Shown in pieces: positions 1-12,059 of a stretch of 64,000 nt of DNA. The notes beneath the pieces were generated by a model that was given only the letters and a program-made list of their open reading frames with translations, made no database searches and was not told the origin of the DNA. The DNA lies in the NCBI RefSeq assembly GCF_008831285.2, contig NC_045142.1, forward strand, positions 22,689,300 to 22,753,299. Reading direction: 5' to 3'. This DNA comes from Nymphaea colorata (taxonomy: Eukaryota; Streptophyta; Magnoliopsida; Nymphaeales; Nymphaeaceae). The position numbers were made by a program, and so were the translations under genes. The first letter of the stretch is position 1. Each line of letters starts with the position of its first letter.

Positions 1-1979
1 AGAATCTTAATGGTGGGGAAGATCCTCAACTAAGGAAAATAAGTGAGAATCGCACATGTGATAAGTCGAATATAAGTTTGCGTTCTAATCATTGGTGGTA
101 ACCTCGAGGGTTGGGAAAAGACCCTTTTTGGAGGGCTTCATGGGTCGACACCCATTTGAGGCGAAAATATGCCTCGATGATGGTATTTTCAGATTTGTAT
201 CGATTGTAAGCGAAACGAGTAGAGAACTTACCATTTGGTTATGTTTGCAGGTACACCGAGCACGTCAAGTAGGCCTTGAACAATGTGTCGTAGTTCGAGG
301 TGTTTAGTGGACGCGCGACAGGTATGGCGGCATTCCAAACAAATCCCTGCCTGGGCAATTGTGTGAATGTATGTTCCTAGGATCATGAGATCCTAGGATT
401 GTGATGTGATTGATGGATTGTTTTGTGAATGAATGTGTGTATGCATGCAAATTGTTTGATATATGATATGATTTGTTTTGAAAGGCTATGAGAAATGTTT
501 TGAAAATGTTACGCATTTGCATGTGCATGCTAAATTGATAATTATTTAAGACAGATGAGGTGGGGTATCGAGTCGAATGTGTCCTCGACCCCAATTATGC
601 ATTAGAAAGCATCCTAAAATTATAATTGTCTAGGAGAGATTCAAGCCAATCACGGATCGAGACTACTCTCTGTGGTTTGGCTAAGTTTTGAAAGGTGTGA
701 CTGATGTGTGCGATTGTGAATGATTTGTCATGTGACAAGTTCTATTTTGGAAAGCTATTAGAAGCTTGTTTTCAAAACTGTTACGCATTTGCATGTGCAT
801 GCTAGAATTGATAACTGTTTAGGACAGATGAGGTGGGGTATCGAGTCAAGTGTCTCCTTGACCCCGATTGTGCATTAGAGAGCATCATAGAATGATAATT
901 GCATAGGACAGCTACGAGTCATCACGGATTGAGACTGCTCTCCGGGATTTGGCTAAGTTTTGAAAGATGTGAATGATGTGTTTGATAAGATGTGAGTGCT
1001 TATGAATGTGAATTGATGGATTGATGGATTGTTTTGTGAATGATGTGTTTGGGAGCGCCACTGGTCTCGCCTGTTCAGAGCGCAGGCGGTGCAAGGCCCC
1101 AGGGTACTGTTGTGTGATGTGCTTGGAGCATTGGGCTCCCCCTTCCCAACCTGGGTGTCCTAGGGAAGGCTGAGTATCTCTCCTTGTTATTCACACATCC
1201 ATGGATGAGTTCTCTACCGCTGCAGCGGATGAATGGATCCTTACTATTCTGGGCCACCACGGGGGTTGTCTCTCGGCTATGGGCCACCCGCGGTGTGCAC
1301 GTGCCTGTGTTTGCACCCACTGGAACTGTCAATTCACTAAAGCTAATGAAAATGAATGTATGTGAATGAAATGTGTGTGAATAAATGTGTGTGATTGATG
1401 GGCATGTGAATGCTATGACTGAAATGGAATGTTTAAGCATGCCTTGCATATGATTGAGATTGTGTTACTATGGCCTTTTCATGTCGGTTTATGTTAGGGG
1501 TTTTCTTAGCAAATGATGTGCATATGTCCTGACACGACATGACGATAGATTGTTTTTATGATTGTTCTATGTTTTGAGCCCTACCTAAGAGGGTTTGGGA
1601 TTTTCTTGGCTTGTTGTCATACTGCGAAGGCTAAGCCTTCAGTTGTTTCTTTTTCAGGTTTTGGCGTACCCGAGGCAGCTGGTTGATCAGATGGCTTCAC
1701 TCACATCCTACTGGGGAGGTTTTGGGTCTTTGGTAGTGCCGGCGCGTCATGGTTTGGTCTTTTTGATGTCTTATTTTTGTTAGGCATCAAAGTTGTGGTT
1801 TGGGGCATTTTTGCCATACACATAAATGTGATTTTGTATGAATTAAAATTGTTATATAAATGAAAGTTTGCCCCATGGTTTTAAATGACATAGCTCCCTC
1901 TTTTTTTGAATTGTTGTGTAGTCGCACCTCAATGCTTAGAAAAAAATTTTGTTTGAGGGTCAAAAGGTTGGGATGTGAC
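1..1979 (+). mobile_element. Partial LTR of a retrotransposon, probably Ty3/gypsy (3' LTR or solo LTR)
   Basis: This stretch has no credible protein. It is built of T/G-rich spacer with repeated 'gtgaatgatgtg' runs, an internal tandem duplication, and a final TGTGACA that could be a terminal CA. Just downstream there is no tRNA primer-binding site (TGGTATCAGAGC), so if this is an LTR on the plus strand it is a 3' or solo LTR, not a 5' one. The left end lies outside the window, so no partner LTR or target duplication can be checked. The identification is inferred from general LTR character. Confidence 0.45.
412..960 (+). repeat. 272-bp tandem duplication inside the partial LTR
   Basis: Two copies of one unit lie about 272 bp apart. 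Anchor words such as 'ttacgcatttgcatgtgcat' occur at about 509 and 781, and 'gacagatgaggtggggtatc' follows in both. Each copy continues through 'catcacgga' and 'ttggctaagttttgaaag'. A partial third repeat of the T/G-rich spacer follows after 960. The copies differ at many sites, so the duplication is not recent. Confidence 0.75.
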
Positions 1980-4233
1980 AATTACAGTAGAAAAAAAGCC
2001 AGTTTGTAAACTATGCCGAATACTCTTCTCTCTCATATGTCTCATTTGTGCATAAAAGGATAACTAGTCTTGCAGATTAAATTTTTAGAAAATGATACTT
2101 GCATAACCAAATCCAAGGCAATCAGCAAGATAAAGACATAGCATAATGGAGGCTATCCTGTAAAGGATACTTGTTTAATTTGTAGTTATTCAACTAACTT
2201 TCCCAAACATACCACGCCATTTTATATATCCACCAAAACAACATTATCTGTCTTTAGTTATGAACCCATAATATATATCAAGGTACATTCAGCTAGAAGA
2301 ATTCACATCTTACAAAATATTCCTCCACCAATAGCTGAGATTCACAGACCATCTACATTCATCTGTTTTACGAATTAAACTTTCGAATTTGAAAAGAATA
2401 AAAGGAATCGGCCATCAGAACGTTCCATTCATGAGAAATCAATTAGAAAATGAATTTTTGTTTTTCACGTGGAACTATTTTCAGCTGGTAATCACTATGC
2501 GGCAGATGTGCTTGGTGTAAACTAGGAGAAGAAATTAACTAAATATGCTTTTCATGTATACCCATCAGGTATTATGTCATTGCTAACTCGTTGATCATGA
2601 AATGATTATAGTTTTTCTATATGCAAGTAAAAATAAAACCAGGATTGCATGGAAAAGAGGGAAAACAAAATACAGAAACACAAATAGGGCTTACGGCGGT
2701 CTAATGGCAGCTTCGGATGGCAACTTGTTGTTGTGCCTGTTTGTAGTCCAGCAGTCACAGGATCAAGCACCAGTGGTCAGACCACAAGGATACGACCATC
2801 GGAGGCCCATCAGTGGTGCTCGGAGAGCAAAGCTTTCTCATTTTATAGGGTAAGCGAAGGGAGAGTGGGTAAATGTTGTAAGAACACCGAAAGGGGGAAG
2901 GGCAATCAGAGGGTAAATCAGGTGGTCAGAGGAGAGGATGCAGCGGTCAGACTCACCAGCAATCCGACGGCATCAGATTCCTGTTGCTGCTCCAGCAATG
3001 GGGAAAAAGCTTCTTAACACCAGGGATGGGGTCGGAGGGTGAGGAGCTCGACATCAGGTTTCATTAATTTTTTTTACTATTATTATTAGAGAGCTGGGTC
3101 GTCCGATGACAAAGGATCGGAGAGCCAGCTGACATCATAATCATTACCACATTCTCCTACATGTTCTCTCGCAATTGTCGAAAATTGGGAATCTCCATGC
3201 AGTCGTTCTATGTTAAGACAAGCTGCAGTTACTCAATTGCACCTATTTTCTGACTTTGTTAACTGAATCAAAAGGTCTACAATCACTCCAATGGCTTTCC
3301 TACAGTTGCCTGAACTTATCTTCATGCTGTTAGGTTATCCTCAATAGTGTACATGTTTCAGTTCCACAACTAAATCCTGCAGCTTATGTGTTTTGCCATT
3401 TCTTAGCGCAAAGAACATGCTTGTGCACCTGAAGAGCCTGAAGAGAAAATGGATAAGTCATAAGCTTGGATTTGTGATGGTCCAGCGGCTCATGCATATC
3501 TTACTAACCAAAGGTGTAGGTTGCCAGATTTTGTCCACAACTAGGACTGAGTGACTTGTAAAACCTCTAGCAATTTCAAACATCTAAATCAAGGTGGCAA
3601 CTGGTGATCCATGGAGATGGCCCGCATACACGTGCTATATAAGTCAAAATAAGAAAAAGACTATCAAAATTCCTGGCAATGGCAAGGGATTGATGGAAAA
3701 CACTAGAAAAGCAAGACGAAGTCAAAAAAAGTGCACAACCACTGGTAAAAAGATGCGAAAGAATGATGAGAATTTCAACGTCGAAAGAAGTAGTTCTCTT
3801 CATTTAAAGTCATGGAATTAGTTGAGGGTCAAAATAGATAAACCAGCTAAGGTATGATTGAGTTTGAAATTTTGAACATGGTGGCATAGATAAAGCCTTC
3901 AGATGTTGAGCACAGAACAACAAATGTTACACTTATAATTCAGTTATGTTTGTCTAACCATACCTCGTAACTCAGCGACAACCAGCACACTTCAGATAAA
4001 GCAAGGGCGGAGTGTGACCTGCACATATATGAAAATGTTGCAGCAATGATGGGAGAAGTTGTGACAAAGGAGCACCAATGTAAGTCAATAAAAGGTTATG
4101 TACCCCATGCTTAGCAAATGTTGCCAAAAGCTCCCCAGCAAAAGGGTCAGTTGTTCAGTACTTAGATGAGGTTTTCCATCAACTAAGACATTTTGAAGCC
4201 CAAACTGAACTAGAGTTTTCATTACTTGCATCA

Positions 4234-4290
<57 letters not shown>

Positions 4291-4437
4291 TGGTAGATGA
4301 TTTAGAAAGAAAAGAGCCCCTACAAAGAGCAAGGGATCTTATTACAGTGACAACACCAAGAACTGATACCAGTATTCAGAATTTAAGCTGTTAAGCTCAA
4401 ACAAATGAATTATCATACACCAACAACTGGCATCATG
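1980..4437. other. No recognised gene; intron-like or intergenic sequence
   Basis: The stretch is AT-rich with short ORFs only. A GC-richer patch at about 2690-3130 reads on the minus strand as a possible first exon starting with ATG near 3053 and running to a GTGAGT that could be a splice donor, but no continuation was found. The stretch ends in a long AT microsatellite followed by the LINE. Confidence 0.4.
4235..4284. repeat. (AT)n microsatellite
   Basis: About 25 uninterrupted AT dinucleotides, a likely length-polymorphic site. Confidence 0.95.
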
Positions 4438-4537
4438 GGGGATATTCTATGACTCTCTCTTTTTTTGGGGCATCCTCTGGATAGGTCTGCTAGGGCATCC
4501 TCTCGACTGGGTGATTTTGGAGTCGACTCCTTCATCC

Positions 4538-5964
4538 ATGGCCACTAGGCGTCTGGTGGCCAAGGGAGTCACTCAGGTGAGCGACCAGGGTTATGCGGAG
4601 AAGGGAGGCAGGAGTCTGGGTGATGACCCTCTTTAGTTGTCGGCGGGGGATAGCAAGCAGACTGAAGCAGAAGCAATGGGCACTGGAGCTACCCATAAGG
4701 ATCAAGGGACAAAGTCATCCTTAAAATCTTGGACTGAGAGACTTATACAAGAAACCATGGAGAAAGACGATCATGGGGAGCCTCTGGAAGTGGAGACAGA
4801 CCAAGTTCGACCGAAGGTCTTCATTCCTATAGAAGATATGGAGATGATAAAGTGTCCCTTCCACTACTGTGCCATCTGTTGTTTTGTTGGTGGCAATACA
4901 AAGAGAGGCATGGAATACATTCGTTATGAACGACCTGCATCGCTTGTGGAAGGAGGTAAGTAATCATTGGTTTTCATTCTTGAGCAAAGGGGCCTTCCTT
5001 ATCAGGGTTGAAAGCCCCCAAAACCTCGCCATTGTTCTTCGTACGGAGCTTGACGACTGGGAGGGAAAACCCTAGTCACAAGCAAATGGGTGTCAGGATG
5101 TCCCTTAATGTTGAAAATTCGGTTAGGGTCCCTGAAATCAATGAGTGTTCTAGGGGATTGCAGCCTCTTTGGGTGGCACTTATGGAAGTCGATCCTTTCT
5201 CTTGAACCATGATGAGGGTTGATTTTGCTCGGTTATGACTCTTTGTTCTTCTCAATTTTATCCCTAAAGCTGCAGTGGAATTGTATATGGCTTGGGAGAA
5301 GTCGTTCCTGTAGGAAGTTCTCTATGGAGGGTGTGTTAAATTTTTGTGTGCAAGGTGTAGGGAAAATTCTCACTTTACTGAAAATTGCATGTGTCTGGAG
5401 GATCAACCCACTGCAGTTCACCCCTCCCCTACTATATCTTCTGGTTGGACTGAGGTCAAGATCCTCAAGAGGGTGAACTCCAAAAAAAGTATAGAGGAAC
5501 ACCAGGTTGTCGAAGGTAAGCCTGCGGCTAGAAATTTCAACCATTTGAGGTGTTTACAAAAACAAGAAAGAGGAGCCAGTCCTTCTAATCTACTCTATGG
5601 GGAAGTCGGCATTGATGGTAATCAAGTTATCGGCCATAGTGAGTCAGTTGCAGCTAACACTGATAGACAAGTGCAGAAGCCGGAGTCTAATTCCGGCCTC
5701 TTCATTTTGGCTAGAAACGGGCATTCAAATCCCTCCCCAGCTCAGTCATTAACCCCATTCAGTTTAGCATTGATGAAGGCTTTGTTGCCCCAAACCCTCA
5801 TGACAGTTCCTTGCAATAAGGTCGTGAAAGAACTCAAACCAGATCAAATAGATCCCTCCGGTCATCACAGAGTAAGGATAAAAATATGTTAGACCAAGGA
5901 AATCAAAAGCGAACACAAAGCCTTTAGAAGAACTCAGTAATTTCTTACATGTTCAGTGGGAAGA
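4538..5964 (+). pseudogene. LINE ORF1, 5' part (DUF4283-like and CCHC zinc knuckle), broken
   Basis: ORF1 encodes the RNA-binding chaperone of plant LINEs. An ATG at 4538 opens the frame (MATRRLVAKG), but a TAG at 4634 interrupts it, and frame changes follow around 4960 and 5200. The region 4830-5210 reads like a decayed DUF4283 domain. A zinc knuckle of form C-x2-C-x4-H-x4-C (CARCRENSHFTENC) lies at about 5345-5390. The tail is interrupted at 5964 by the gypsy element and resumes at 18240. The domain call rests on spacing of conserved residues and is inferred. Confidence 0.7.
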
Positions 5965-6501
5965 TGTTACGGACCCAACTCTAGGTCCAAACCGACTTCA
6001 CGAGGAGGCTGCAGAGAGCAGCCGACGTGGGCGTAGGGCCTCGGGCAAGTGTGCTCAAGTCATCCAGCAAGGCTTGGTGAAGCAGAGTGAGGTTATTTCA
6101 ACGCTTGGTGATCTTGCTTTGGGAGGTGAGGGCGGAGCAAGCAAGGCCAAGTGCAAGCAACTTAAGGATATTTCTCAAGGCCAAACTGAACCAATTCTAT
6201 GACTTATCAGTTTATAAGAGTCAAACCCATGTGTGAGTCCAAGTCCACGGGTCAAGTGAGGTAGTCTAGGACCAAGCCTAGGCAAGCGGGCTAAACCACC
6301 CGGGTTTAGAAAGGCACTCCAATGAAGACCGAGTCTGGGCGGCACCCAGACAAGTCCCCACCTTGGGCTCGCAAGGCTCAAGGGTTTTTCAAACTTTTGT
6401 TGGGCATCTCACCCAGTTTGCTTTTGATTCATTGTTTTGCTCATTTGATTCATGTGTGTGTCTCGGTTCGAGTTATTTGGGAACCGAGACATTCAAGCTT
6501 G

Positions 6502-6508
6502 TATATAA
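6502..6508 (+). promoter_or_regulatory. TATA box in 5' LTR
   Basis: TATATAA within 'cttgtatataaacttt' is conserved in both LTRs, here and near 15285, in the expected U3 part of the LTR. Confidence 0.6.
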
Positions 6509-8569
6509 ACTTTGTACAAACATTTTGATATTAGGCAATTTTGGAATTTCAAGTTCATTTGTTGAATTCACTCTCTCTCCTCTCGTGCTCTCCTCACCCC
6601 TCTCGCAAGCCTCCCCTCTCCTGCGGCGGTTCTCCCTTCTCCCCCTTGCGTACCCTTCTCTGTGGTGCTTCAACCTCTTCTCCAACCTCCATGGCTGAAT
6701 CCAGCAGAATCCCGACGTCAACCCTCTAGAACCCGAAGGCTTGTTCCTCTTTCCTTCTCCCCTTTCTTTTCTTTCCTTACCCACTCGGTCTAAGGAACAC
6801 GGCAAGGTGATCCATGGCAGCTCTGGCGTACCGTGACTCCACTTGACCACGAGTATAACCCCACAGAAGATCAAAGTTGGCGACAGTGCCTTCCCTTGAA
6901 TCACACAAGGGTTGAGAGTCCTACCCAACACCGGGAAGATTGAAGAAGAATGAGCTATCGATCGGCTTCAATATCGACACCAAATCAAGCTTAGTTTCTT
7001 GAGATTAATAGTTTGACAGTGAGTATCGTATTGGGATCAATCTAGGATAGAGTTCGGCCAAGGAACCAGGCCTAGCCCTCGGTGAACAACCGAGGGTTAG
7101 ATATGGAGATTTAAGGCTGAAATTGGTGTTAGATCATCTCTTACAAGGCTCAGGATTGTCTAGTTATCTCTCGGATCTACCCCTCGAAGTTTGAAGGAGA
7201 TCGCATGGTAAAAAGTATTCAAAATTGCCTCTTGAAGATCTCGGCTTCCTCCATGGTATCCACTGGAAAGCAGCAGCATAAGAGTACTCAAAAAAATTGG
7301 ATTTTGGTGTGATATCAATAGCAAAAAAGTTTATCATGATGGCTAATGAAAGAAGAAGCTTCCAACCAAATTTGGATTCATTTCGAGCTATCTCGATATA
7401 GTTCTACTCCTTGACCGGAATCTGAATTTTCCGGTGGCCGCTGTACTTTTTCCTGGCCACCTTTGCAATTTTCGACGTCAAGGACAGAATTGGCCCTGAG
7501 CTGGCTGACGAGTAATTCCATTACGTGAGGGTATTTGGGTCATTCAAGTGGAGGATCGCATTAGGGTTTTCCCCTAACCCGCCGATGCTCCAACATGTGC
7601 CCCTTAGCTGCTGGCCTCCATTTGGTAAGTGTTGACACCTTCTCTTCTTCCATTCTATCCTAGCCATCCAACTTGCCAGGTGTCAGCCATCCATGAGCTC
7701 ACCTCCACGCGTCAGCCACCTCACATCCCTATCCTTTCCTACATTTGAGGAAGAGATTGTCGCACCATCCCTCCTTCCTTTTTCAGTCCCTTTCCATCAT
7801 GTCAACCCTAAGTGAACTCAATCCTCGACCCTTGTATCATCCACGTGTCACTCATCCCCAAGCCTAAGGTCCACGCATTCCAGCTGGGCCCCATGCCACG
7901 TCACCCAAGTCCCCGTGCATCCTACTTCCCTCCTTCATTTGAGGAAAGTCCAACTCGTGTCCTTCATTTCCTTCCTAATTTATCTCCTCACCCATTGACC
8001 CCTTCCACCTACCTAAACCAAATCCAATCCTCACCTTCCATCTCTTCCACGTGCCTCCCATCGAGAGAAGAGGAGATCTCGCCCTTGGCTACGTGTCCTC
8101 TTGGCCAGCTCGCACAATCCAGCGCAATTTACCTCCTATAATTGTGGAATCGGTGAGGCTCCACCTCTTCTTATCGCTAGGCGAGCCCTAGCCGTTCCCT
8201 TCCTCACCCGTTAAATCTGCCACTTGTCTTCCATCCGAGGTGCAAGCCAACTGAGCAAGACCAGCTCAGCCCTTCCATAACCTAGTCAACCTGCTCGCGC
8301 CACCTAGCCCCTCCATTTTAGGAAACCTACCTAGTCGTGCGCTCTTGTTTCCCATTTGGTAACTCCCTAGACGCACGCCCTTAGCTTCTCCAAACCCTAG
8401 TGTGCCACTTGGATAGCAAGTGGGACCCATACCAGCCACTGCCTCACATTTCCATCGTTCATCTCCAATCTAAGCCTTTACCTTTACCCGTTCATCTTTC
8501 TCGCCTAAACCTAACCTAAATTCCCGCATTTACCTTAGACCTAACTCTCTCTCGAACCTAACCCGTCCT

Positions 8570-9276
8570 TAGGGCTGCACAACGAGTCGAGCCAACTCGG
8601 GCTCGACTCGAACTCACTCGAGTAAATTCGACTCGAGCTCGACTCGTTTTTTATACGAGTCAAGCTTGAGCTTAAATATAAACTCGAGTATGTTAACGAG
8701 CCGAGTTCAAGTTAGTCAAACTTGACTCGGCTCGACTTTAATTTTTCTTTTAAGTTTTCCCTCTTTCTTTTGTTTTGCATTTTTTAATTTTCCCTCCTTT
8801 TTCACCTTTCTCTTTTCCTCATTATTAAACCTCATCTCATCATTACTCTTTTCAACCATTCTTTTCATTTCCCTTTCGTTTTTTTTTTCCTTCCCTTTTT
8901 TTCTTTTCTCTCCCATGCCTTTTCTCCCACCGCCTTTAATCACTGCTCATGTCAGGTGCCAATGCCATTATCGATGACACCACCGTAGGTAGTTTTTTTG
9001 CCTTGTGAAAGAGCTGTGAGCATTTATGGCAGGTGCTGGCAGGTGTTATTACTGGGGACACCACCACAAGGAACTGCACACGTGAGAAAGAAATAAATGA
9101 GTTTACTCAAGCCGCTTGAGTCAAGCTCGAGCTTGGAGACAGTTTCTCGAGTCGAGTTCAAGTTAAAGTCATCAAGCTCGTGTCGAGCTCGAGTCGAGCT
9201 TGAACTGACTAAACATGAGTCGAGCAGAGATCGAGCTGGCCGAACTCGAGCTCGTCTCGGCTCATGTGCAGCCCTA
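8570..9276. mobile_element. Non-autonomous hAT element inserted in the gypsy 5' LTR (hAT copy 1)
   Basis: The termini are TAGGGCTGCAC and GTGCAGCCCTA, perfect 11-bp inverted repeats. They are flanked by a perfect 8-bp duplication CCCGTCCT (8562-8569 and 9277-9284), the hallmark of hAT transposition. The ends carry many CGAGCTCGA/GAGTCGAGC words, probably transposase-binding subterminal repeats. The middle is pyrimidine-rich and non-coding. The 3' LTR has the uninterrupted site near 17310, so insertion came after the gypsy element landed. Confidence 0.93.
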
Positions 9277-10188
9277 CCCGTCCTAGCTTAGCCCAAGAAC
9301 GGACCCGAACCTACTTATCTTATTCGGACTTAACTCATTTCGAACCTACTCTTAGAGTCAACTTCCCTTCACCCTAACCCCGCCTTAGTTAGGATTAGGC
9401 TCAATGGAGTACTAGCCCAGCGCACTCGAGCTGGACTAGTGGGCTCTCCCTCGGCCCCAACGGCGGCCTCCCTCGACGAGTGTGGCCGAACTCCCCTAGG
9501 TGTTAATGCAGAGACGCTGCTGAGCTTCCCTCGGCATCCATCCGTGTGTCCTTGCCGTCATGCGGAGCGCTTGGGCTACAGGCGGCAGCTCTCATCCGCA
9601 TCCTCAACCAGCAGACCTTCGGCTTCATCGGCAGCTTCTACCTTGTAGCTGCAATATCCGGGGGTTGGCATTCACCCCAGGTCACCTTTGCTGGATTTAA
9701 GTCGAGCTAGCTCGGCTGGTAACCCTCTCAACTCCCTATAGACACGAGGGTGGTAGTTTTTGTATGTTATTTCTCTTTTAGCCTGGCTACGGCCACCGCT
9801 CTTCTTTGTGGTACCTTGGAGGCCATTGGCTAAAGACACGACCGCAAGAGGGCTGACCTTCCCATTGGTTTGGGCATGGTTTGTTCGTATTAGGATCGTG
9901 GTTTGCTTGTGGTTTGTTGAGTGAGTTGTGAGAGCTGATTTTGTATCGCTCCTAGATTGTACTGGCCTCGCACCATCTAGTCTTTGTAGTAGATTTAGGT
10001 TTGAGAACGGGTAACCTAACATGTATCCACTTTCTTTGGGATTTTTGCGTCGAGGTCTTGTCCGACCGGGTAGAATATTTGTGTAACTTGTTTAGGATTT
10101 TTGGTTTTTAGATTGCCTCAAGAGATCTTGGGAGTAGGATTTGATATTGAGTGTGACTCATCTAGTCACCACCAGTCGGGTCCTAACA

Positions 10189-10204
10189 ATTGGTATCAGA
10201 GCGA
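10189..10204 (+). promoter_or_regulatory. Primer-binding site (initiator Met tRNA)
   Basis: ATTGGTATCAGAGC directly follows the 5' LTR. TGGTATCAGAGC (10191-10202) is complementary to the 3' end of plant initiator-Met tRNA. Confidence 0.92.
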
Positions 10205-10758
10205 GTCTTGAGGACATATCCAGCAATTGTAAGCTCTCAGTGCTTGGAGAATCAGCTCAGGGGCAGATACAACAGTCGGTATTTTAGATTTGGGTTTTTT
10301 TTCGGACATTAGGCATTCAGTTTTTTTAAGAATCTAGCCACGGTTTTCTATTGGTTGTTCACAACTTTTCTTGCTACTCACCTTAGCAAGATTAGGGTTA
10401 TGTGCCTTACACACTTGAGGGTAGTTGAGCTCGAGGTGCGTCACCGAGGCGCCAGGCGAGTGCGGTGATTTAGGCTCTACTTTTGAGCCTCTGAGAGCAA
10501 GGCAGGACTGTCAAGGCACTAGGAGAGTGCGGCAGTAGGCGGACCAACCTGTCTCCCTTGCCTACGAACACACGGGCAGCGCAGTGGCAGTGTGGTCGGT
10601 AGAATCGGAGTAGTAGTCTAGAAGAGTCAATTTTTACTTGGTATTCTTAAGAGTGGCAATTTTCAGTTAGATTTCGGTCAACAGTAGGGTTTTCTTTGAG
10701 TTAGTAGATTTCGGTAGAAGTGGTATTTCCTTGGCGTTGGTCACGTTATTCGCTCCAA

Positions 10759-11430
10759 ATGGCCAAGTCCAAGAAGCAACCCATCCAAGAAGAGCCCATC
10801 CTAGAGGAGGATCTGTCTAGCAATGACAAGCCTCAACCAACTAACTCCATGGAGATCCAAACCTTTTCCCTAGATAGGATGGCTTACTTGGAGAGTGAGA
10901 TTATGTCCATACGGCGAGAAATGGCAAGACAAGAAGTGTCTAGGAAAAGGGAGATGGACGAGATTAAGGCCATGTTCCAAACGTTGACATCTTCACAGAT
11001 TATCTCTTATCGAACCAGAGAACGACCCCAATCCCTTAGCTTCCCATATTGGAACCAGTAGTGAAGGAGCTAGACTTAAGAAAGCCAAGAAGATTGAAGA
11101 TTACCGCAAGAAAGGGACAGCTTCTACAGGTCCCTACTTAAAAAGAGAAGAACCGAAGTCTGCATATAAGAACCCTCTCATGACTTACATCACGTGCCAG
11201 GAATGTAAAGAGTTGAGGCAAAAGAACTTGTGCTACAAATGTAAAGAAAAATGAGATAAGAATCACAAGTGCAAGTTTATACGTGTCTTCAAAATCGTAG
11301 AAAGTGGCAGTGAGAGTGAAAGCAAGGCAGAGGAAGAATCTGATTCCTCAGAGGAAGAAAAAGACTCCCTCGAACCACAAGCCACCCCCAACCTAAGCCA
11401 GAGCAAGAATGGCCTTATCATTCTATGATG
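10759..11430 (+). pseudogene. Gypsy gag remnant with coiled-coil stretch and zinc knuckle
   Basis: An ATG at 10759 opens about 100 codons (MAKSKKQPIQEE...) with a charged heptad-like segment (MAYLESEIMSIRREM) typical of the N-terminal part of plant gypsy Gag. The frame then shifts near 11050. A knuckle-like LCYKCKEK follows at about 11229, with a TGA where Trp is expected before DKNHKC. An acidic linker (ESDSSEEE) follows. The core Retrotrans_gag domain is not seen, so an internal deletion of most of gag is inferred. Confidence 0.65.
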
Positions 11431-11459
11431 GATCCCTATCGGCCAAACGCGGTGTGAAT

Positions 11460-11970
11460 TGTGGGCACAATTAAATGAAGAAAAGTAGTTGTCCTCCTTG
11501 ATTCCAGGGCAACTCACAACTTCATGAGCATGGAAACGGCTCAAGCTGTAGGACAACCCCTAACCTTGCAGTCACAATTAACAGTGATGGTTGGAGATGG
11601 ATCCCGTCTATCATGCTCGCATGCTTGCAATGATGTGGACCTTACGCTCCAGAAGATACCTTTTAAGGTTGATTTATTGGTCTTACCTATTAGCGGGATA
11701 GATGTGGTGTTGAGAGTGAAATGGTTGGAAACCTTAGGAGTCATCTCATGGGGCTTTAAAAAAATAACGATGAGCTTCTTTAAGGAGGGAGGTGACAAAC
11801 CTATCACCTTGAGAGTAGTTGGCACCAGCTTCAAGCCTAAGACAGCATTAAAAAACTTAGTTGCTCAACAACCAGCATATTGGGTAGTAGCTATGGCTAC
11901 AGATGTGCCCAAAACAGAGGAAAAGAAAGATGAACCTGTTCCCAAAAAAGTACAAGCAGTACTAGACTAG
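11460..11970 (+). pseudogene. Gypsy aspartic protease, catalytic motif altered
   Basis: The reading [13 protein letters not shown] at about 11490 corresponds to the retropepsin motif, normally D-S/T-G; here Gly is replaced by Arg. The downstream [18 protein letters not shown]-like segment (about 11670-11730) matches the second conserved part of gypsy proteases (D-x-V-L-G-x-x-W-L). An upstream stop at about 11487 and the DSR substitution argue against function. Confidence 0.75.
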
Positions 11971-12059
11971 TTTGAAGATATCTTCTCAGAACCGAAGGGC
12001 CTTCCACCAAAAAGGGCATACGATCACTAGATTATATTGGCTCCAAGAGCCGGACCTGT

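Larger units (their letters stand above)
5965..10188 (+). repeat. 5' LTR of the gypsy chromovirus (contains a hAT insertion)
   Basis: It is 4224 bp long, or about 3508 bp without the hAT element and its extra target copy, which matches the 3491-bp 3' LTR. It starts TGTTACGG and ends CCTAACA directly before the primer-binding site. A TATATAA box at 6502-6508 probably drives the element's transcript. Confidence 0.92.

Noticed and set aside
8716-8943. 75-aa lysine-rich minus-strand frame
   Set aside because: Translation of a pyrimidine-rich tract inside hAT copy 1; low complexity only.
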